Shown piece after piece: positions 40,665 through 50,773 of a DNA stretch of 64,000 nucleotides; position 1 is the first letter of the stretch; every line of letters starts with the position of its first letter. The position numbers and the translations under genes are program-made. The DNA is taken from the NCBI RefSeq assembly GCF_016765675.1, contig NZ_JAESWB010000168.1, forward strand, positions 310,001 to 374,000. Reading direction: 5' to 3'. The notes under the pieces are model-generated. The model saw only the letters and a list, made by a program, of their open reading frames with translations, made no database searches and was not told where the DNA came from. This stretch comes from Neobacillus paridis. Lineage in GTDB: Bacteria > Bacillota > Bacilli > Bacillales > Cytobacillaceae.

Positions 40665-41933
40665 ATGAAAATCATTGTTCAAAAATTTGGCGGAACATCT
40701 GTAAAAGACGAGGAAAGCAGGAAGTATGCACAGAGGCATATTGAAAAATCTTTAGCCGATGGTTATAAAGTGGTAGTGGTTGTATCGGCAATGGGGAGGA
40801 AAGGCGACCCCTATGCAACGGATACCCTGCTATCATTGATCGGCGGTAATACAGGCAAGCTTTCTAAACGAGAACACGATTTATTAATGTCTTGCGGAGA
40901 AATTATCTCCAGTGTTGTTTTTACAAATATGCTGCTTGAAAGCGGCATAAACGCAGTAGCATTAACAGGAGCTCAGGCAGGCTTCCGGACAAACAGCGAC
41001 CACACCAATGCTAAAATTGTCGAAATGAAGTGTGACCGTCTCCTCCGGGAATTAGAGCACCATGATGTCGTGGTTGTTGCCGGATTTCAAGGTGCGGCCC
41101 AAAATGGGGATACTACGACCATAGGCCGGGGCGGCAGTGATACTTCAGCTGCGGCTCTTGGAGCAGCCCTTAATGCGGAATGGATTGATATTTTTACAGA
41201 TGTAGAAGGGATCATGACGGCCGATCCAAGAATAGTGGAAAATGCACGCCCACTATCAGTTGTGACTTATACTGAGGTTTGTAATATGGCCTATCAGGGG
41301 GCAAAGGTCATTCATCCAAGAGCTGTCGAGATTGCCATGCAGGCAAAAGTACCAATCCGGATTCGTTCAACCTATTCTGATAAGAAGGGTACTTTAGTCA
41401 CTACCATCAATCGCAATAATCGTGGCAGTGATATTAAAGAACGTCTTGTAACCGGCATAGCTCATGTTGCCAATATCACGCAAATAAAGGTTTTAGCTAA
41501 GAAGGATCAGTATTACCTGCAGGCAGAAGTATTCAAGGCAATGGCGAATGAAAAAATCAGCGTCGACTTTATTAACATTTCTCCTAACAGCGTTGTTTAT
41601 ACGGTTACGGAAGAAATGACAGATCGTGCTGTAAAGGTTTTAACGGAAATGGGGTATGAGCCGATTGTTGAACGCCATTGTGCCAAGGTTTCCGTCGTTG
41701 GTGCCGGAATTGCTGGTGTGCCGGGAGTTACCTTTAAAATCGTCACCGCTCTTTCCAATAAAGGTATTCGCATTTTGCAGTCTGCAGACAGCCATACAAC
41801 CATATGGGTATTGGTAAAGCAGGATGATTTGGTTCAATCAGTCAATGCCTTACATGATGCTTTTCAATTAGAAGAAGAGTCACTTGAAATTGAACCTTCG
41901 GACATTGAAGCCTCTTTAAAAAACATGGACTAA
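40665..41933 (+). CDS. dapG: Aspartate kinase I
   Basis: Phosphorylates aspartate. In B. subtilis DapG is the diaminopimelate-sensitive isozyme used for cell-wall and spore synthesis. The 422-residue protein has the kinase motif IIVQKFGGTSVKD at the start, SDTSAAALGAALNAEWIDIF in the middle, and two C-terminal ACT domains. The last about 15 residues (acidic, SLEIEPSDIEASL) extend beyond the B. subtilis protein (404 aa). The ATG at 40665 is well supported by MKIIVQKFGGT. Confidence 0.95.
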   Translation: MKIIVQKFGGTSVKDEESRKYAQRHIEKSLADGYKVVVVVSAMGRKGDPYATDTLLSLIGGNTGKLSKREHDLLMSCGEIISSVVFTNMLLESGINAVALTGAQAGFRTNSDHTNAKIVEMKCDRLLRELEHHDVVVVAGFQGAAQNGDTTTIGRGGSDTSAAALGAALNAEWIDIFTDVEGIMTADPRIVENARPLSVVTYTEVCNMAYQGAKVIHPRAVEIAMQAKVPIRIRSTYSDKKGTLVTTINRNNRGSDIKERLVTGIAHVANITQIKVLAKKDQYYLQAEVFKAMANEKISVDFINISPNSVVYTVTEEMTDRAVKVLTEMGYEPIVERHCAKVSVVGAGIAGVPGVTFKIVTALSNKGIRILQSADSHTTIWVLVKQDDLVQSVNALHDAFQLEEESLEIEPSDIEASLKNMD

Positions 41934-42011
41934 GAACAAAAAGCGCAAGAGCTAGATTCGAAGAAAAAGGCTGATTTGGGAGATCAGCTGTTTTCGAAGG
42001 GAGAAGAGAAA

Positions 42012-42884
42012 ATGGTTCATTTTGGGCGCATCTCTACAGCCATGGTTACCCCTTTTAATAAAAAAGGGCATATTGACTTCGCCAAAACGACAAAATTGAT
42101 CAATTATTTAATCGATCATGGAACAGAATCGCTGGTTGTTGCGGGAACAACCGGTGAATCCCCGACCTTATCAAAAGAGGAAAAATTGGCTTTATTTGGC
42201 CATGTGGTTAAGGTTGTCAATAAAAGAATCCCTGTTATTGCCGGTACTGGCAGCAATAATACCTATGCATCGATTGAAATGACCAAAAAAGCGGAACAGC
42301 TTGGTGTTGATGCGATTATGCTGGTAGCCCCTTATTATAATAAACCCAATCAGGAAGGACTGTATCAGCATTTTAAAACGATTGCAGAGGCAACCACACT
42401 TCCGGTTATGATTTATAATATCCCCGGGCGTACAGCGGTAACGATTCACCCTGAGACGATTATCCGGCTTTCCAAGGTTGAAAATATTATAGCAGTAAAA
42501 GAAGCAAGCGGTGATTTAAGTGCGATGGCTCAGATCATCGCTCATACTGCTGATGATTTTCTGCTTTATAGCGGCGATGACAGCTTAACCATTCCGGTGC
42601 TCTCAATTGGTGGAACAGGGGTCGTTTCTGTTGCTTCCCATGTCATTGGCAACGAAATGCAAGAGATGGTTCAAGCATTTTTTGAGGGCCATTATCTTCA
42701 GGCAGCTCAACTTCATCAGAAACTATTGCCAATTATGCAAGGATTATTCACTGCTCCAAGCCCTGCCCCGGTAAAGACGGCATTACAGTTAAAGGGCTTG
42801 GATGTTGGAACAGTGAGGCTTCCGCTTGTAGGCCTTACGGAGCAGGAACGGGCAAAATTAAACGCACTGTTAAATGAAATTTAA
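42012..42884 (+). CDS. dapA: 4-hydroxy-tetrahydrodipicolinate synthase
   Basis: Condenses pyruvate with aspartate semialdehyde, giving the precursor of diaminopimelate and of spore dipicolinate. It is a TIM-barrel Schiff-base aldolase of 290 residues, with GTTGESPTLSKEEK, catalytic Tyr135 in YNIPGRT and Schiff-base Lys163 in VKEASGD. The ATG at 42012 follows AAGGGAGAAG; in-frame upstream codons to 41976 are not conserved. It ends the asd-dapG-dapA operon. Confidence 0.96.
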   Translation: MVHFGRISTAMVTPFNKKGHIDFAKTTKLINYLIDHGTESLVVAGTTGESPTLSKEEKLALFGHVVKVVNKRIPVIAGTGSNNTYASIEMTKKAEQLGVDAIMLVAPYYNKPNQEGLYQHFKTIAEATTLPVMIYNIPGRTAVTIHPETIIRLSKVENIIAVKEASGDLSAMAQIIAHTADDFLLYSGDDSLTIPVLSIGGTGVVSVASHVIGNEMQEMVQAFFEGHYLQAAQLHQKLLPIMQGLFTAPSPAPVKTALQLKGLDVGTVRLPLVGLTEQERAKLNALLNEI

Positions 42885-42898
42885 TCATCATATAAAAG

Positions 42899-42936
42899 AA
42901 GCCAACGATCAATTACAGTCGTTGGCTCTTTTTTTC
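42899..42936 (+). terminator. Terminator after dapA
   Basis: AGCCAACGA and TCGTTGGCT form a perfect 9-bp stem, followed by CTTTTTTT. Confidence 0.92.
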
Positions 42937-43029
42937 ATGGACCGGGCTTTTTCAACTGAAAAAAAGTCATTTATTTTGCGGTACTTCGATCTAAAAACAC
43001 ACCGTTGTGACTGTGTATCTGATTAATGG

Positions 43030-43059
43030 TTGTAATGATTTTCAAATTTCAAGTATAAT
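43030..43059 (+). promoter_or_regulatory. Sigma-A promoter for rnjB
   Basis: TTGTAA (43030-43035) and perfect TATAAT (43054-43059), 18 nt apart. Confidence 0.65.
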
Positions 43060-43185
43060 AGTCATAACTGAATTCGATCGGACCAATTAGTAACGTGACA
43101 ACACTCTATTGATAAAGGAGCCGGGAATAGACAGTTAAAAGGTTTTATAGAAAAAATCAGATATACAACATAGGAGGTTCAGTTA

Positions 43186-44853
43186 GTGGGAAAGAAAAAA
43201 AATAACTCCATTAAGTTCATTGCACTTGGTGGTTTAGGAGAAATCGGAAAAAATATGTACCTGGTCGAGGTGGACAAGGACATTTTTGTTATTGATGCCG
43301 GCCTAATGTTCCCCGAGGAAGAAATGCTTGGCATTGATATGGTCATTCCGGATATTACATATTTAAGGGAAAACAAGGATCGGGTAAAAGCAATATTTTT
43401 AACACATGGACACGAGGATCATATTGGCGCATTATCATACCTTCTCGAAAATATTAATGTCCCGGTTTACGGGACGAAATTAACGCTGGCTCTGGCCCTT
43501 GCAAAGCTTAAGGAACAGGAGTATAAAGGGAAGGCGAATTTTATCGAGATTGATTCAAACGATATCATTGAGATGGGATCTGCTGACATCAGTTTTTTCA
43601 GAACGAATCATAGCATCCCTGATTCTATTGGTGTCTGTATCCATACTTCTGAAGGTGTGATTGTCTATACCGGCGACTTTAAATTCGACCAAGCGGCAAC
43701 AACACTTTATAAACCAGAAATTAGGAAAATGGCTTCGATTGGTGAACAAGGTGTTTTATGTTTACTGTCAGATAGCACCGAGGCAGAAAAACCTGGATAC
43801 ACGACATCTGAAGCAATCGTTACCCGTGAATTGTCAAACGCCTTTTATAATGCTCCAGGAAGAATTATTGCCGCCTGCTTCGCATCGGATATCAATCGGA
43901 TTCAACACATCTTTGATGCGGCAAAAGAGAATCAGCGCAAGGTCGCAGTGGTTGGGAAAAGTCTTGAACGCATCTATCATATTGCTCTTGACTTAGGCTA
44001 CTTGGAGGTTGCCGATGATTTAATTATTCCAATCAATGAAATCAAGGATTATGAAGATAAAGATCTGGTCATACTGATGACGGGCAGTCAAGGAGAGCCA
44101 ATCGAGGCATTGCAGAAAATGGCCAAACAAAGCCATAAACTGTTGAATATTCAGCAGGGAGATACCGTATTGATAGCTGCCTCACCACTGAGGGGAAGTG
44201 AGCTGTTTCTAGCCAAAACAGTCGACATGCTTCTTAGGGCAGGAGCTAATGTCATCTCTGGAAAACGAACCGTTCATGTATCCAGCCATGGCAGTCAGGA
44301 AGAATTGAAATTCATGATCAATTTAATGCAACCAAAATTCTTTATCCCTGTTCATGGTGAATATCGGATGTTGATGGCACACCGAAAACTCGCGCTGGAA
44401 TTGGGCCTTGATGAGGAGCAAATTTGCATACCTGATAGCGGAGATGTCGTTGAATGGAAGGATGGAACAATTTCCATTACCGGAAAAGTACCATCGGGGA
44501 ATGTCCTGGTTGATGGGATCGGTGTTGGCGATGTCGGCAATATCGTTCTAAGGGATCGAAAACTATTATCACAGGATGGTATTCTTATCGTTGTCGTAAC
44601 CTTAACAAAGCAAGAAAAGAAAATAGCCTCCGGTCCGGAAATCATTTCAAGAGGATTCGTTTATGTACGGGAATCGGAAAAATTGATGGATCATTCTACG
44701 AAATTAGTGAAAGAGATTGTCGAAAGAAATATTGCAAAGGACTCGTTTGATTGGGCAAGTTTAAAGCAGGAAATCCGTGATGAATTGAACCGCTTTTTAT
44801 TTGATAAAACAAAGAGACGGCCAATGATTTTGCCAATTATTATGGAGATTTAA
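43186..44853 (+). CDS. rnjB: Ribonuclease J2-type metallo-beta-lactamase RNase
   Basis: RNase J endo/5'-exonuclease acting in mRNA decay. The 555-residue protein has the beta-lactamase domain, the beta-CASP domain and the C-terminal domain. The position after dapA and before tepA is that of rnjB. The metal motif reads THGHEDHIGAL near residue 75. The other ligands are present too: RTNHSIPDS, YTGDFKFDQ and PVHGEYRM. B. subtilis J2, as I recall it, has HGHDEN and is nearly inactive alone, so this copy may keep full catalytic capacity. The GTG at 43186 follows AGGAGG. Synteny says J2, while the active site looks like J1. Confidence 0.92.
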   Translation: MGKKKNNSIKFIALGGLGEIGKNMYLVEVDKDIFVIDAGLMFPEEEMLGIDMVIPDITYLRENKDRVKAIFLTHGHEDHIGALSYLLENINVPVYGTKLTLALALAKLKEQEYKGKANFIEIDSNDIIEMGSADISFFRTNHSIPDSIGVCIHTSEGVIVYTGDFKFDQAATTLYKPEIRKMASIGEQGVLCLLSDSTEAEKPGYTTSEAIVTRELSNAFYNAPGRIIAACFASDINRIQHIFDAAKENQRKVAVVGKSLERIYHIALDLGYLEVADDLIIPINEIKDYEDKDLVILMTGSQGEPIEALQKMAKQSHKLLNIQQGDTVLIAASPLRGSELFLAKTVDMLLRAGANVISGKRTVHVSSHGSQEELKFMINLMQPKFFIPVHGEYRMLMAHRKLALELGLDEEQICIPDSGDVVEWKDGTISITGKVPSGNVLVDGIGVGDVGNIVLRDRKLLSQDGILIVVVTLTKQEKKIASGPEIISRGFVYVRESEKLMDHSTKLVKEIVERNIAKDSFDWASLKQEIRDELNRFLFDKTKRRPMILPIIMEI

Positions 44854-44867
44854 TAGATAAATAATAG

Positions 44868-44919
44868 GCATTCGATAGCGAAAGAGGTGACCTCTTCAAG
44901 CCATCGGATGCTTTTTTTC
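44868..44919 (+). terminator. Terminator after rnjB
   Basis: GCATTCGATAGC pairs with GCCATCGGATGC (with G-U pairs), and an inner AAGAGGT/ACCTCTT stem extends it. A seven-T run follows. Confidence 0.85.
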
Positions 44920-44994
44920 TGGCGAAATTCTAAGCATGAATTTAGCTCCTAAGTAAATACTAAAAAATATCATGCTTGGAAAGGAAGTATCAGA

Positions 44995-45753
44995 ATGGAT
45001 CAGGATTTACAAAAAAATGCAACCGAACAGCCGTCGGAGGGCAGTGAGCCTCAGAAAGAGGAAAATCCTTCTTCCGCGATTATTGATAAGATCCAACAGC
45101 TGGGACAAACCAATGTACCGCAACTATCCAGTGATTCCAAAATCCATTGTCTGACAATTGTTGGTCAAATAGAAGGACATTTGGCGCTTCCGCCGCAAAA
45201 TAAAACAACAAAATACGAACATTTAATCCCACAGCTAGTAGCAATCGAACAAAATCCCAATATTGAAGGAGTCCTCATCATCTTAAATACAGTGGGTGGA
45301 GATGTCGAAGCAGGACTGGCAATTGCAGAAATGCTGGCATCGTTGTCCAAACCAACTGTTTCCATTGTTCTGGGCGGGGGACATTCCATTGGGGTTCCAA
45401 TTGCAGTTTCCTGCAGCTATTCATTTATTGCCGAAACCGCTACGATGACGGTTCATCCTGTCCGGTTAACAGGATTGGTCATTGGCGTCCCGCAAACCTT
45501 TGAATACTTGGATAAAATGCAAGAACGGGTCGTCAGCTTTGTCACAAAACATTCGAACATTACGGAAGAAACCTTTAAAGATTTAATGTTTGCCAAAGGG
45601 AACCTGACGCGGGATATCGGAACAAACGTAATTGGTGTCGATGCCGTTAAATACGGGTTAATTGATGAAGTGGGCGGTATTGGTCAGGCAATGAAAAAGT
45701 TAAATGAATTAATAGACTTAAGAAAAAATGAAAAAGAAGGGCTGATTCAATGA
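44995..45753 (+). CDS. tepA: ClpP-family serine protease TepA
   Basis: Cytoplasmic ClpP-like protease, proposed in B. subtilis to degrade signal peptides or spore proteins early in sporulation or germination. The 252-residue protein has a variable acidic N-terminus and the ClpP fold ([20 protein letters not shown]). The active serine is in GGGHSIGVP (Ser131) and the histidine in [10 protein letters not shown]. It overlaps ylzJ by four bases. Confidence 0.92.
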   Translation: MDQDLQKNATEQPSEGSEPQKEENPSSAIIDKIQQLGQTNVPQLSSDSKIHCLTIVGQIEGHLALPPQNKTTKYEHLIPQLVAIEQNPNIEGVLIILNTVGGDVEAGLAIAEMLASLSKPTVSIVLGGGHSIGVPIAVSCSYSFIAETATMTVHPVRLTGLVIGVPQTFEYLDKMQERVVSFVTKHSNITEETFKDLMFAKGNLTRDIGTNVIGVDAVKYGLIDEVGGIGQAMKKLNELIDLRKNEKEGLIQ

Positions 45754-45986
45754 TTCTTTATACAATGATGCCACAAGAGCTTGTCTTCCCCCCTGAAATG
45801 GACAGCTTCGGTAAACAGCAAATGGCGAGTTTCCAAGGGATCCCCTTGATTGTAGAACAGGTGGATGGCAACCATGTACAGGTTATCAGAAATATAAGCA
45901 GTGACCCACAGCATTATATGGACTCGAGGGTTAGCCCAGGGGCCAAAATTTCTTTTGCCAGCCTTGATGGTGAAGTCTTCTTCTAG
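45750..45986 (+). CDS. ylzJ: YlzJ-like small protein
   Basis: A 78-residue protein starting [16 protein letters not shown], matching the YlzJ family conserved between tepA and spoIIIE. It has no known function and no membrane segment. The start overlaps the tepA stop codon (ATGA), so it is translated with tepA. Confidence 0.85.
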   Translation: MILYTMMPQELVFPPEMDSFGKQQMASFQGIPLIVEQVDGNHVQVIRNISSDPQHYMDSRVSPGAKISFASLDGEVFF

Positions 45987-45996
45987 ATGTTAATTA

Positions 45997-46005
45997 TGGT
46001 ATAAT
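45997..46005 (+). promoter_or_regulatory. Extended -10 promoter for spoIIIE
   Basis: TGGTATAAT: TG at 45997-45998 and perfect TATAAT at 46000-46005. No good -35. Transcription would start near 46012, just before the hairpin at 46023. Confidence 0.5.
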
Positions 46006-46020
46006 CGGGTTAGGTGAACA

Positions 46021-46050
46021 AGAGCAGCCAATCGGGCTGCTTTTCCTTTC
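46021..46050 (+). terminator. Hairpin terminator (or attenuator) before spoIIIE
   Basis: AGCAGCC (46023-46029) with GGCTGCT (46035-46041), followed by TTTCC. It ends the tepA-ylzJ unit. Because it lies downstream of the extended -10 at 46000 it could also attenuate that transcript. Confidence 0.7.
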
Positions 46051-46121
46051 AAGGGAAACTAAGCCATTATGGACAACCTATAGCGGCTTTAGAAACCATA
46101 ATCCAATGATAAGGTGATTAA

Positions 46122-48467
46122 ATGGCCAAAAAAAAGAGAAGACAAGCTAAAAGACGAGAAACAAAGATGAAACGAACCATTCAATATGAATTGTCGGCCT
46201 TGGCAATTTTAGCATTATCTATCATATCCATAGCAAAGCTTGGGGCGGTCGGCAGGGCAAGCGTGCTTTTTTTCCGTTTTTGGATGGGCGAATGGTACAT
46301 GCTCGGGTTAATCGGTCTCGTATTACTGAGTGTTTACTTAATGTGGAAAAGGAAAATCCCCTTTCTTTTTCATCTCAAACTAGTTGGAAGCTATTTTATC
46401 ATATCCGCACTCCTCCTTTTGAGCCATGTAACCTTATTTCATCTTCTAACCAATGACGGTAAATTTAAGAATCCAAGTGTGATTAGAAATACGTGGGAAT
46501 TGTTTATGATGGAACTTAGGGGGGAAACTAGTACTTCCGACCTTGGTGGAGGCATCTTAGGGGCAATATTGTTCGCTTTATTCCACTATCTTTTTGCCGA
46601 AACAGGTACAAAAATCATTGCCTTTATTTTCATTATCATCGGTTTTATTTTACTAACAGGAAAATCGCTTGGTGATCTTGTCGCTAAAGTGATGACTGCG
46701 GGCTTCGACTTTTCCAAAAATCAATGGGGTGCTTTTAAGAACGACCTAGGAGAATGGAAGCAAAAGCAGCAAGAAAAGAAAAATGAACGCAGGCAAAGAA
46801 GACAAGCACATGAAAATCAGCAGCCGGAAATGGTGTCAACCCCGCCTCAAGGGCCGCCACCTATAGAAGAAATTACAAATCCGGAGCCGATTATTTCCAG
46901 CTTTGCAGACCGTGCATATCATGAGGAACTGCCACGGGAACCTAAGCAGGCAGAAGCCCAAAAAAGGATTAAGACTGCTCCCGAAGAAGAGGACGATGAT
47001 CTTTCACCGTCGATCACTTTTACCGAAGTGGAAAATGTTGATTACCAATTACCTCCATTTGAACTGCTAAAACTGCCGAAGAAAACGGATCAGACGGGAG
47101 AGTACGAGCTGATTCATGCGAATGCCGCTAAGCTTGAACGGACCTTCCAGAGCTTTGGTGTGAAAGCCCGCGTAACCCAGGTTCATTTAGGACCGGCGGT
47201 AACAAAATATGAGGTTCATCCGGATGTTGGCGTAAAGGTTAGTAAAATTGTCAGTCTTAGTGATGATTTGGCACTGGCGCTGGCCGCTAAAGATATCCGA
47301 ATCGAAGCGCCAATTCCGGGAAAATCAGCGATTGGGATAGAAGTTCCTAACTCCGAAATTGCTGTGGTTTCGCTAAGAGAAGTATTAGAAGCCACACAAA
47401 ATGATAAGCCCGATTCAAAATTATTAATTTGTTTAGGCCGAGATATTACTGGTGAAGCGGTTGATGCTGAATTAAATAAAATGCCGCACTTACTTGTTGC
47501 CGGAGCAACAGGGAGCGGGAAAAGTGTCTGTATTAACGGGATCATTACCAGTATTCTCATGCGGGCAAAGCCTCATGAGGTTAAATTAATGATGATTGAT
47601 CCGAAAATGGTGGAATTAAATGTTTATAATGGAATTCCCCATTTATTGGCGCCTGTTGTCACCAATGCCAAAAAAGCATCGCAGGCACTGAAAAAGGTCG
47701 TCAGTGAAATGGAGCGAAGATACGAACTCTTTTCCTATACTGGTACGAGAAATATTGAAGGATATAACGAGCATATCAGAAAGCATAATCTCGACGAGAA
47801 TGATAAGCAGCCATTACTGCCATATATTGTAGTGATTGTCGACGAACTGGCCGACTTAATGATGGTGGCCTCAGGCGATGTGGAAGATGCGATTACACGT
47901 CTTGCTCAAATGGCTAGGGCGGCCGGAATCCACTTGATTATTGCTACACAAAGACCTTCAGTCGATGTTATTACAGGTGTTATCAAGGCCAATATCCCAT
48001 CTAGAATCGCCTTTGCAGTCTCAAGCGCTACCGATTCACGCACGATTTTGGATATGGGGGGGGCGGAAAAACTGCTTGGCCGAGGTGACATGCTGTTTAT
48101 GCCGGTAGGTGCATCGAAACCCGTTCGTGTCCAAGGGGCGTTTCTTTCCGATGAGGAAGTCGAGGCAGTCGTCGATTTTGTCATTTCCCAGCAAAAGGCC
48201 CAATACCAGGAAGAAATGATTCCGGATGATTTACCGGAAATTACAGATTCAGTTGAAGATGAATTATATGCTGAAGCGGTAGAATTAATTATCGAAATGC
48301 AAACCGCATCTGTTTCGATGCTGCAGCGCCGTTTCCGAATTGGTTATACACGGGCTGCCCGGCTGATTGATGAAATGGAGGCGCGCGGCGTAGTAGGTCC
48401 CTATGAAGGCAGTAAACCTCGTGCCGTGCTGGTGTCCAAACCAATTAACGAGGAACAAAGTTCATAA
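46122..48467 (+). CDS. spoIIIE: DNA translocase SpoIIIE/FtsK
   Basis: Hexameric ATPase that pumps the chromosome into the forespore and clears DNA from division septa. The 781-residue protein has a basic N-terminus and four or five membrane segments up to about residue 190, then a charged linker. The motor has Walker [11 protein letters not shown] near residue 462 and Walker [16 protein letters not shown]. The C-terminal gamma winged helix has [20 protein letters not shown], which reads SRS/KOPS orientation sites. The ATG at 46122 follows AAGGTGATTA. Confidence 0.96.
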   Translation: MAKKKRRQAKRRETKMKRTIQYELSALAILALSIISIAKLGAVGRASVLFFRFWMGEWYMLGLIGLVLLSVYLMWKRKIPFLFHLKLVGSYFIISALLLLSHVTLFHLLTNDGKFKNPSVIRNTWELFMMELRGETSTSDLGGGILGAILFALFHYLFAETGTKIIAFIFIIIGFILLTGKSLGDLVAKVMTAGFDFSKNQWGAFKNDLGEWKQKQQEKKNERRQRRQAHENQQPEMVSTPPQGPPPIEEITNPEPIISSFADRAYHEELPREPKQAEAQKRIKTAPEEEDDDLSPSITFTEVENVDYQLPPFELLKLPKKTDQTGEYELIHANAAKLERTFQSFGVKARVTQVHLGPAVTKYEVHPDVGVKVSKIVSLSDDLALALAAKDIRIEAPIPGKSAIGIEVPNSEIAVVSLREVLEATQNDKPDSKLLICLGRDITGEAVDAELNKMPHLLVAGATGSGKSVCINGIITSILMRAKPHEVKLMMIDPKMVELNVYNGIPHLLAPVVTNAKKASQALKKVVSEMERRYELFSYTGTRNIEGYNEHIRKHNLDENDKQPLLPYIVVIVDELADLMMVASGDVEDAITRLAQMARAAGIHLIIATQRPSVDVITGVIKANIPSRIAFAVSSATDSRTILDMGGAEKLLGRGDMLFMPVGASKPVRVQGAFLSDEEVEAVVDFVISQQKAQYQEEMIPDDLPEITDSVEDELYAEAVELIIEMQTASVSMLQRRFRIGYTRAARLIDEMEARGVVGPYEGSKPRAVLVSKPINEEQSS

Positions 48468-48625
48468 TTTTTTTGCAGACAAAGTAAGATTATATCAAGA
48501 TTTTTCTAAAACGCTATGGCGATTTTTTGACAACTGTTTTCCTTTATCCTTTTTTCGACAAAATCATGAAATCCTATTTATTTATCCAAGAAAAAATGGT
48601 AATATTAATCTCGATTAGCAGGGAT

Positions 48626-48648
48626 GATATCAGAGGTCTGATGTCTTA
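48626..48648 (+). promoter_or_regulatory. Palindrome upstream of ymfC, candidate GntR operator
   Basis: GATATCAGA and TCTGATGTC are 9-bp arms (one mismatch each way by wobble) around GG, 23 nt before the ymfC start. The right part AGAGGTCTGATGTCTTA matches a site before nupO in 14 of 17 positions. Confidence 0.5.
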
Positions 48649-48670
48649 GGAAAAAGGCTGGAGGAAACAG

Positions 48671-49399
48671 ATGTCTATTAAGTCAGATAACCGGCATTTA
48701 TATCTACAAGTCATTGATCACCTGAAGGATGACATTGAAAAAGGGGTTTATAAAGAAAAAGAAAAATTACCTTCCGAATTCGATTTGGCTAAACAGCTTG
48801 GTGTCAGCAGGGCAACTCTCCGTGAAGCACTTAGAATCCTTGAAGAAGAAAATGTGATTATAAGACGTCACGGCGTTGGCACTTTTGTAAACTCTAAGCC
48901 ATTATTTACCTCAGGGATCGAACAATTAAATAGTGTTACTGACATGATTAAACAGGCTGGCATGAAGCCGGGGACCATTTTCCTAAGATCATCAAAACAA
49001 GAGCCTACCGAGGAGGATATTCGCCGTTTCTCATGTTTAAAAAATGAGGAAATTGTCGTGATCGAGAGAGTAAGGACCGCAAATGGTGAACCTGTTGTAT
49101 ACTGCATTGACAAGGTTCCAGCACACATTTTACCGGAAACCTTTTCTCATGGAGAGGAATCAATGTTTCATGTCTTGGATGAAGAGGCAAACAGAAAAAT
49201 TACATACGCGGTCGCTGAAATCGAACCAATTGGTTATCACGAAAAAGTTTCCCCAATTCTTGAATGTGATCCGGAAACTGCTTTGTTAGTTTTAAAACAA
49301 ATGCATTTCGATGAAATGGATGAAGCTGTCCTTTATTCGGTAAACTACTTTAAAGCAGATAAGTTCCGTTTTCATGTTCTAAGGAAGCGTATAATTTAA
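48671..49399 (+). CDS. ymfC: GntR family transcriptional regulator YmfC
   Basis: Repressor-type regulator of 242 residues. The N-terminal winged helix-turn-helix has [20 protein letters not shown] and RRHGVGTFV. The C-terminal domain is of the UTRA ligand-binding type of the HutC subfamily (residues about 90-240). The ATG follows GGAGGAAACAG. It stands directly before the nucleoside transporter genes, so it is a likely regulator of them. The effector is unknown. Confidence 0.9.
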   Translation: MSIKSDNRHLYLQVIDHLKDDIEKGVYKEKEKLPSEFDLAKQLGVSRATLREALRILEEENVIIRRHGVGTFVNSKPLFTSGIEQLNSVTDMIKQAGMKPGTIFLRSSKQEPTEEDIRRFSCLKNEEIVVIERVRTANGEPVVYCIDKVPAHILPETFSHGEESMFHVLDEEANRKITYAVAEIEPIGYHEKVSPILECDPETALLVLKQMHFDEMDEAVLYSVNYFKADKFRFHVLRKRII

Positions 49400-49477
49400 G
49401 TATGCTTTTGAAAACGCAACCAATTCTGGCTTTAAACTCTTCTGCTTAATCAAACAACAATTTAGGGGGTAAATACC

Positions 49478-50563
49478 TTGAAAAAGCGTAAAATTGGACT
49501 GGCGCTATCACTAGTTCTCGCTGCTGGCACAATATTAGGTGCATGTGGAAAGAGTGATGACAACAAAGGGAACGACACAGCTAAAAATGGAGACAAGAAA
49601 GCAGCCTTTTCTGTTGCCATGGTTACTGATGTTGGCGGTGTCGATGACAAATCATTCAACCAATCCGCTTGGGAAGGTCTGCAAAAGTTCGGTCAAGATA
49701 ACGGGATGAAAAAAGGTGTAGGCGGTTATACCTATCTTCAATCCAAGTCTGACTCGGACTATTCAACAAACTTAAATACATTGGCACGGCAAAAATTTGA
49801 CCTAGTCTTTGGTATTGGTTTCATGATGCAAGGTGCCGTTGATGAAATTGCCAAACAGCAAAAAGATAAACATTTTGCGATTGTTGACTCCGAAGTAAAG
49901 GAACCAAACGTTGCCAGCATCCTCTTTAAAGAACAAGAAGCTTCGTTCCTAGTTGGTGTTGCTGCTGCAATGACAACAAAGTCAAATAAAATCGGCTTCA
50001 TCGGCGGTGTGGAAAGCGAAGTTATTGAGCGCTTCGAATCTGGTTTCAGAGCTGGTGTTCAAGCAGCTAATCCAAAAGCAACTGTTGATGTTCAATATGC
50101 TGGTGCATTTGACAAGGCAGAACTTGGTCAATCCATTGCTTCTAAAATGTACTCTTCAGGTGTAGATGTCATTTTCGCTGCCGCTGGTGCTACAGGTAAT
50201 GGTATGTTTAAAGAAGCCAATGACCGGAAAGCTAAAAATCCAAATGCTACCGTATGGACAATTGGTGTAGACCGCGACCAATCAGATATGGGTAAAGATG
50301 TTGTGCTAACCTCTGCTGTTAAGCGTGTAGACGTAGCTGTGCAAGACATTGCCACTAAAGCTAAAGAAGGTAATTTCCCTGGCGGAAAAGTTACCTTGTA
50401 CGGCCTGGCTGAAGATGGTGTTGCCGCAGCGCCAATTAATAGCAGCGTAGCTAACAAAGCTGATATCGAAAAGGCGATAAAAGATTGGACAGACAAAATT
50501 AAATCTGGTGCTGTAAAAGTTCCAGGTACTCTTAAGGAATTAAAGACTTTTAAAGCCAAATAA
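49478..50563 (+). CDS. nupN: BMP/Med family nucleoside-binding lipoprotein (NupN-like)
   Basis: Substrate-binding lipoprotein of a nucleoside ABC importer; the B. subtilis NupN (YufN) counterpart binds guanosine. The 361-residue protein has a signal peptide with lipobox LGAC (Cys23), a Ser/Asp/Asn-rich linker, then the BMP domain with [20 protein letters not shown] and [10 protein letters not shown]. The TTG at 49478 follows TAGGGGG. It is separated from the ATPase gene by 210 nt containing two hairpins, a usual way to make more binding protein than transporter. Confidence 0.9.
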   Translation: MKKRKIGLALSLVLAAGTILGACGKSDDNKGNDTAKNGDKKAAFSVAMVTDVGGVDDKSFNQSAWEGLQKFGQDNGMKKGVGGYTYLQSKSDSDYSTNLNTLARQKFDLVFGIGFMMQGAVDEIAKQQKDKHFAIVDSEVKEPNVASILFKEQEASFLVGVAAAMTTKSNKIGFIGGVESEVIERFESGFRAGVQAANPKATVDVQYAGAFDKAELGQSIASKMYSSGVDVIFAAAGATGNGMFKEANDRKAKNPNATVWTIGVDRDQSDMGKDVVLTSAVKRVDVAVQDIATKAKEGNFPGGKVTLYGLAEDGVAAAPINSSVANKADIEKAIKDWTDKIKSGAVKVPGTLKELKTFKAK

Positions 50564-50575
50564 CGATGTTTTTCA

Positions 50576-50666
50576 GGAATAAGCGGGAATGTTGTTCCCA
50601 CTTATTCCTGCCTATATGGAAGCTTAACTGAAAAGCAGAAATACTCATACTTTCTACTTTTCGGTT
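50576..50666 (+). promoter_or_regulatory. Two hairpins between nupN and nupO
   Basis: Stem 1: 13 of 14 pairs between 50576-50589 and 50595-50608 (GGAATAAGCGGGAA arm). Stem 2: arms 50626-50642 and 50650-50666 (AACTGAAAAGCAGAAAT), about 14 of 17 pairs plus wobble. Neither has a clear T run, so they may stabilise the nupN mRNA end or give partial termination. Confidence 0.6.
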
Positions 50667-50709
50667 AGGGTTTCAGAGGGAGGCATATCCCGATTTTTTT
50701 AAAACTCAT

Positions 50710-50726
50710 AAAGGTCTGACCTCTTA
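50710..50726 (+). promoter_or_regulatory. Second copy of the ymfC-type motif, upstream of nupO
   Basis: AAAGGTCTGACCTCTTA contains the inverted repeat AGGTCTGACCT, the shape of GntR-family operators. It matches the site at 48632-48648 in 14 of 17 positions. Confidence 0.5.
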
Positions 50727-50773
50727 CTACTAATGGACAAAATTTCCACCTTATCATGGGGAGTGAGAAATGA

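Larger units (their letters stand above)
42885..43185 (+). other. Gap between dapA and rnjB: terminator, promoter and leader
   Basis: The 301 nt hold the dapA terminator (42899-42936), a promoter (43030-43059) and about 120 nt of leader before rnjB. I see no gene. Confidence 0.7.

Noticed and set aside
43186..44853. Calling this gene rnjA
   Set aside because: The active-site motif looks like J1, but the position after dapA and before tepA is that of rnjB, and the C-terminus resembles J2.
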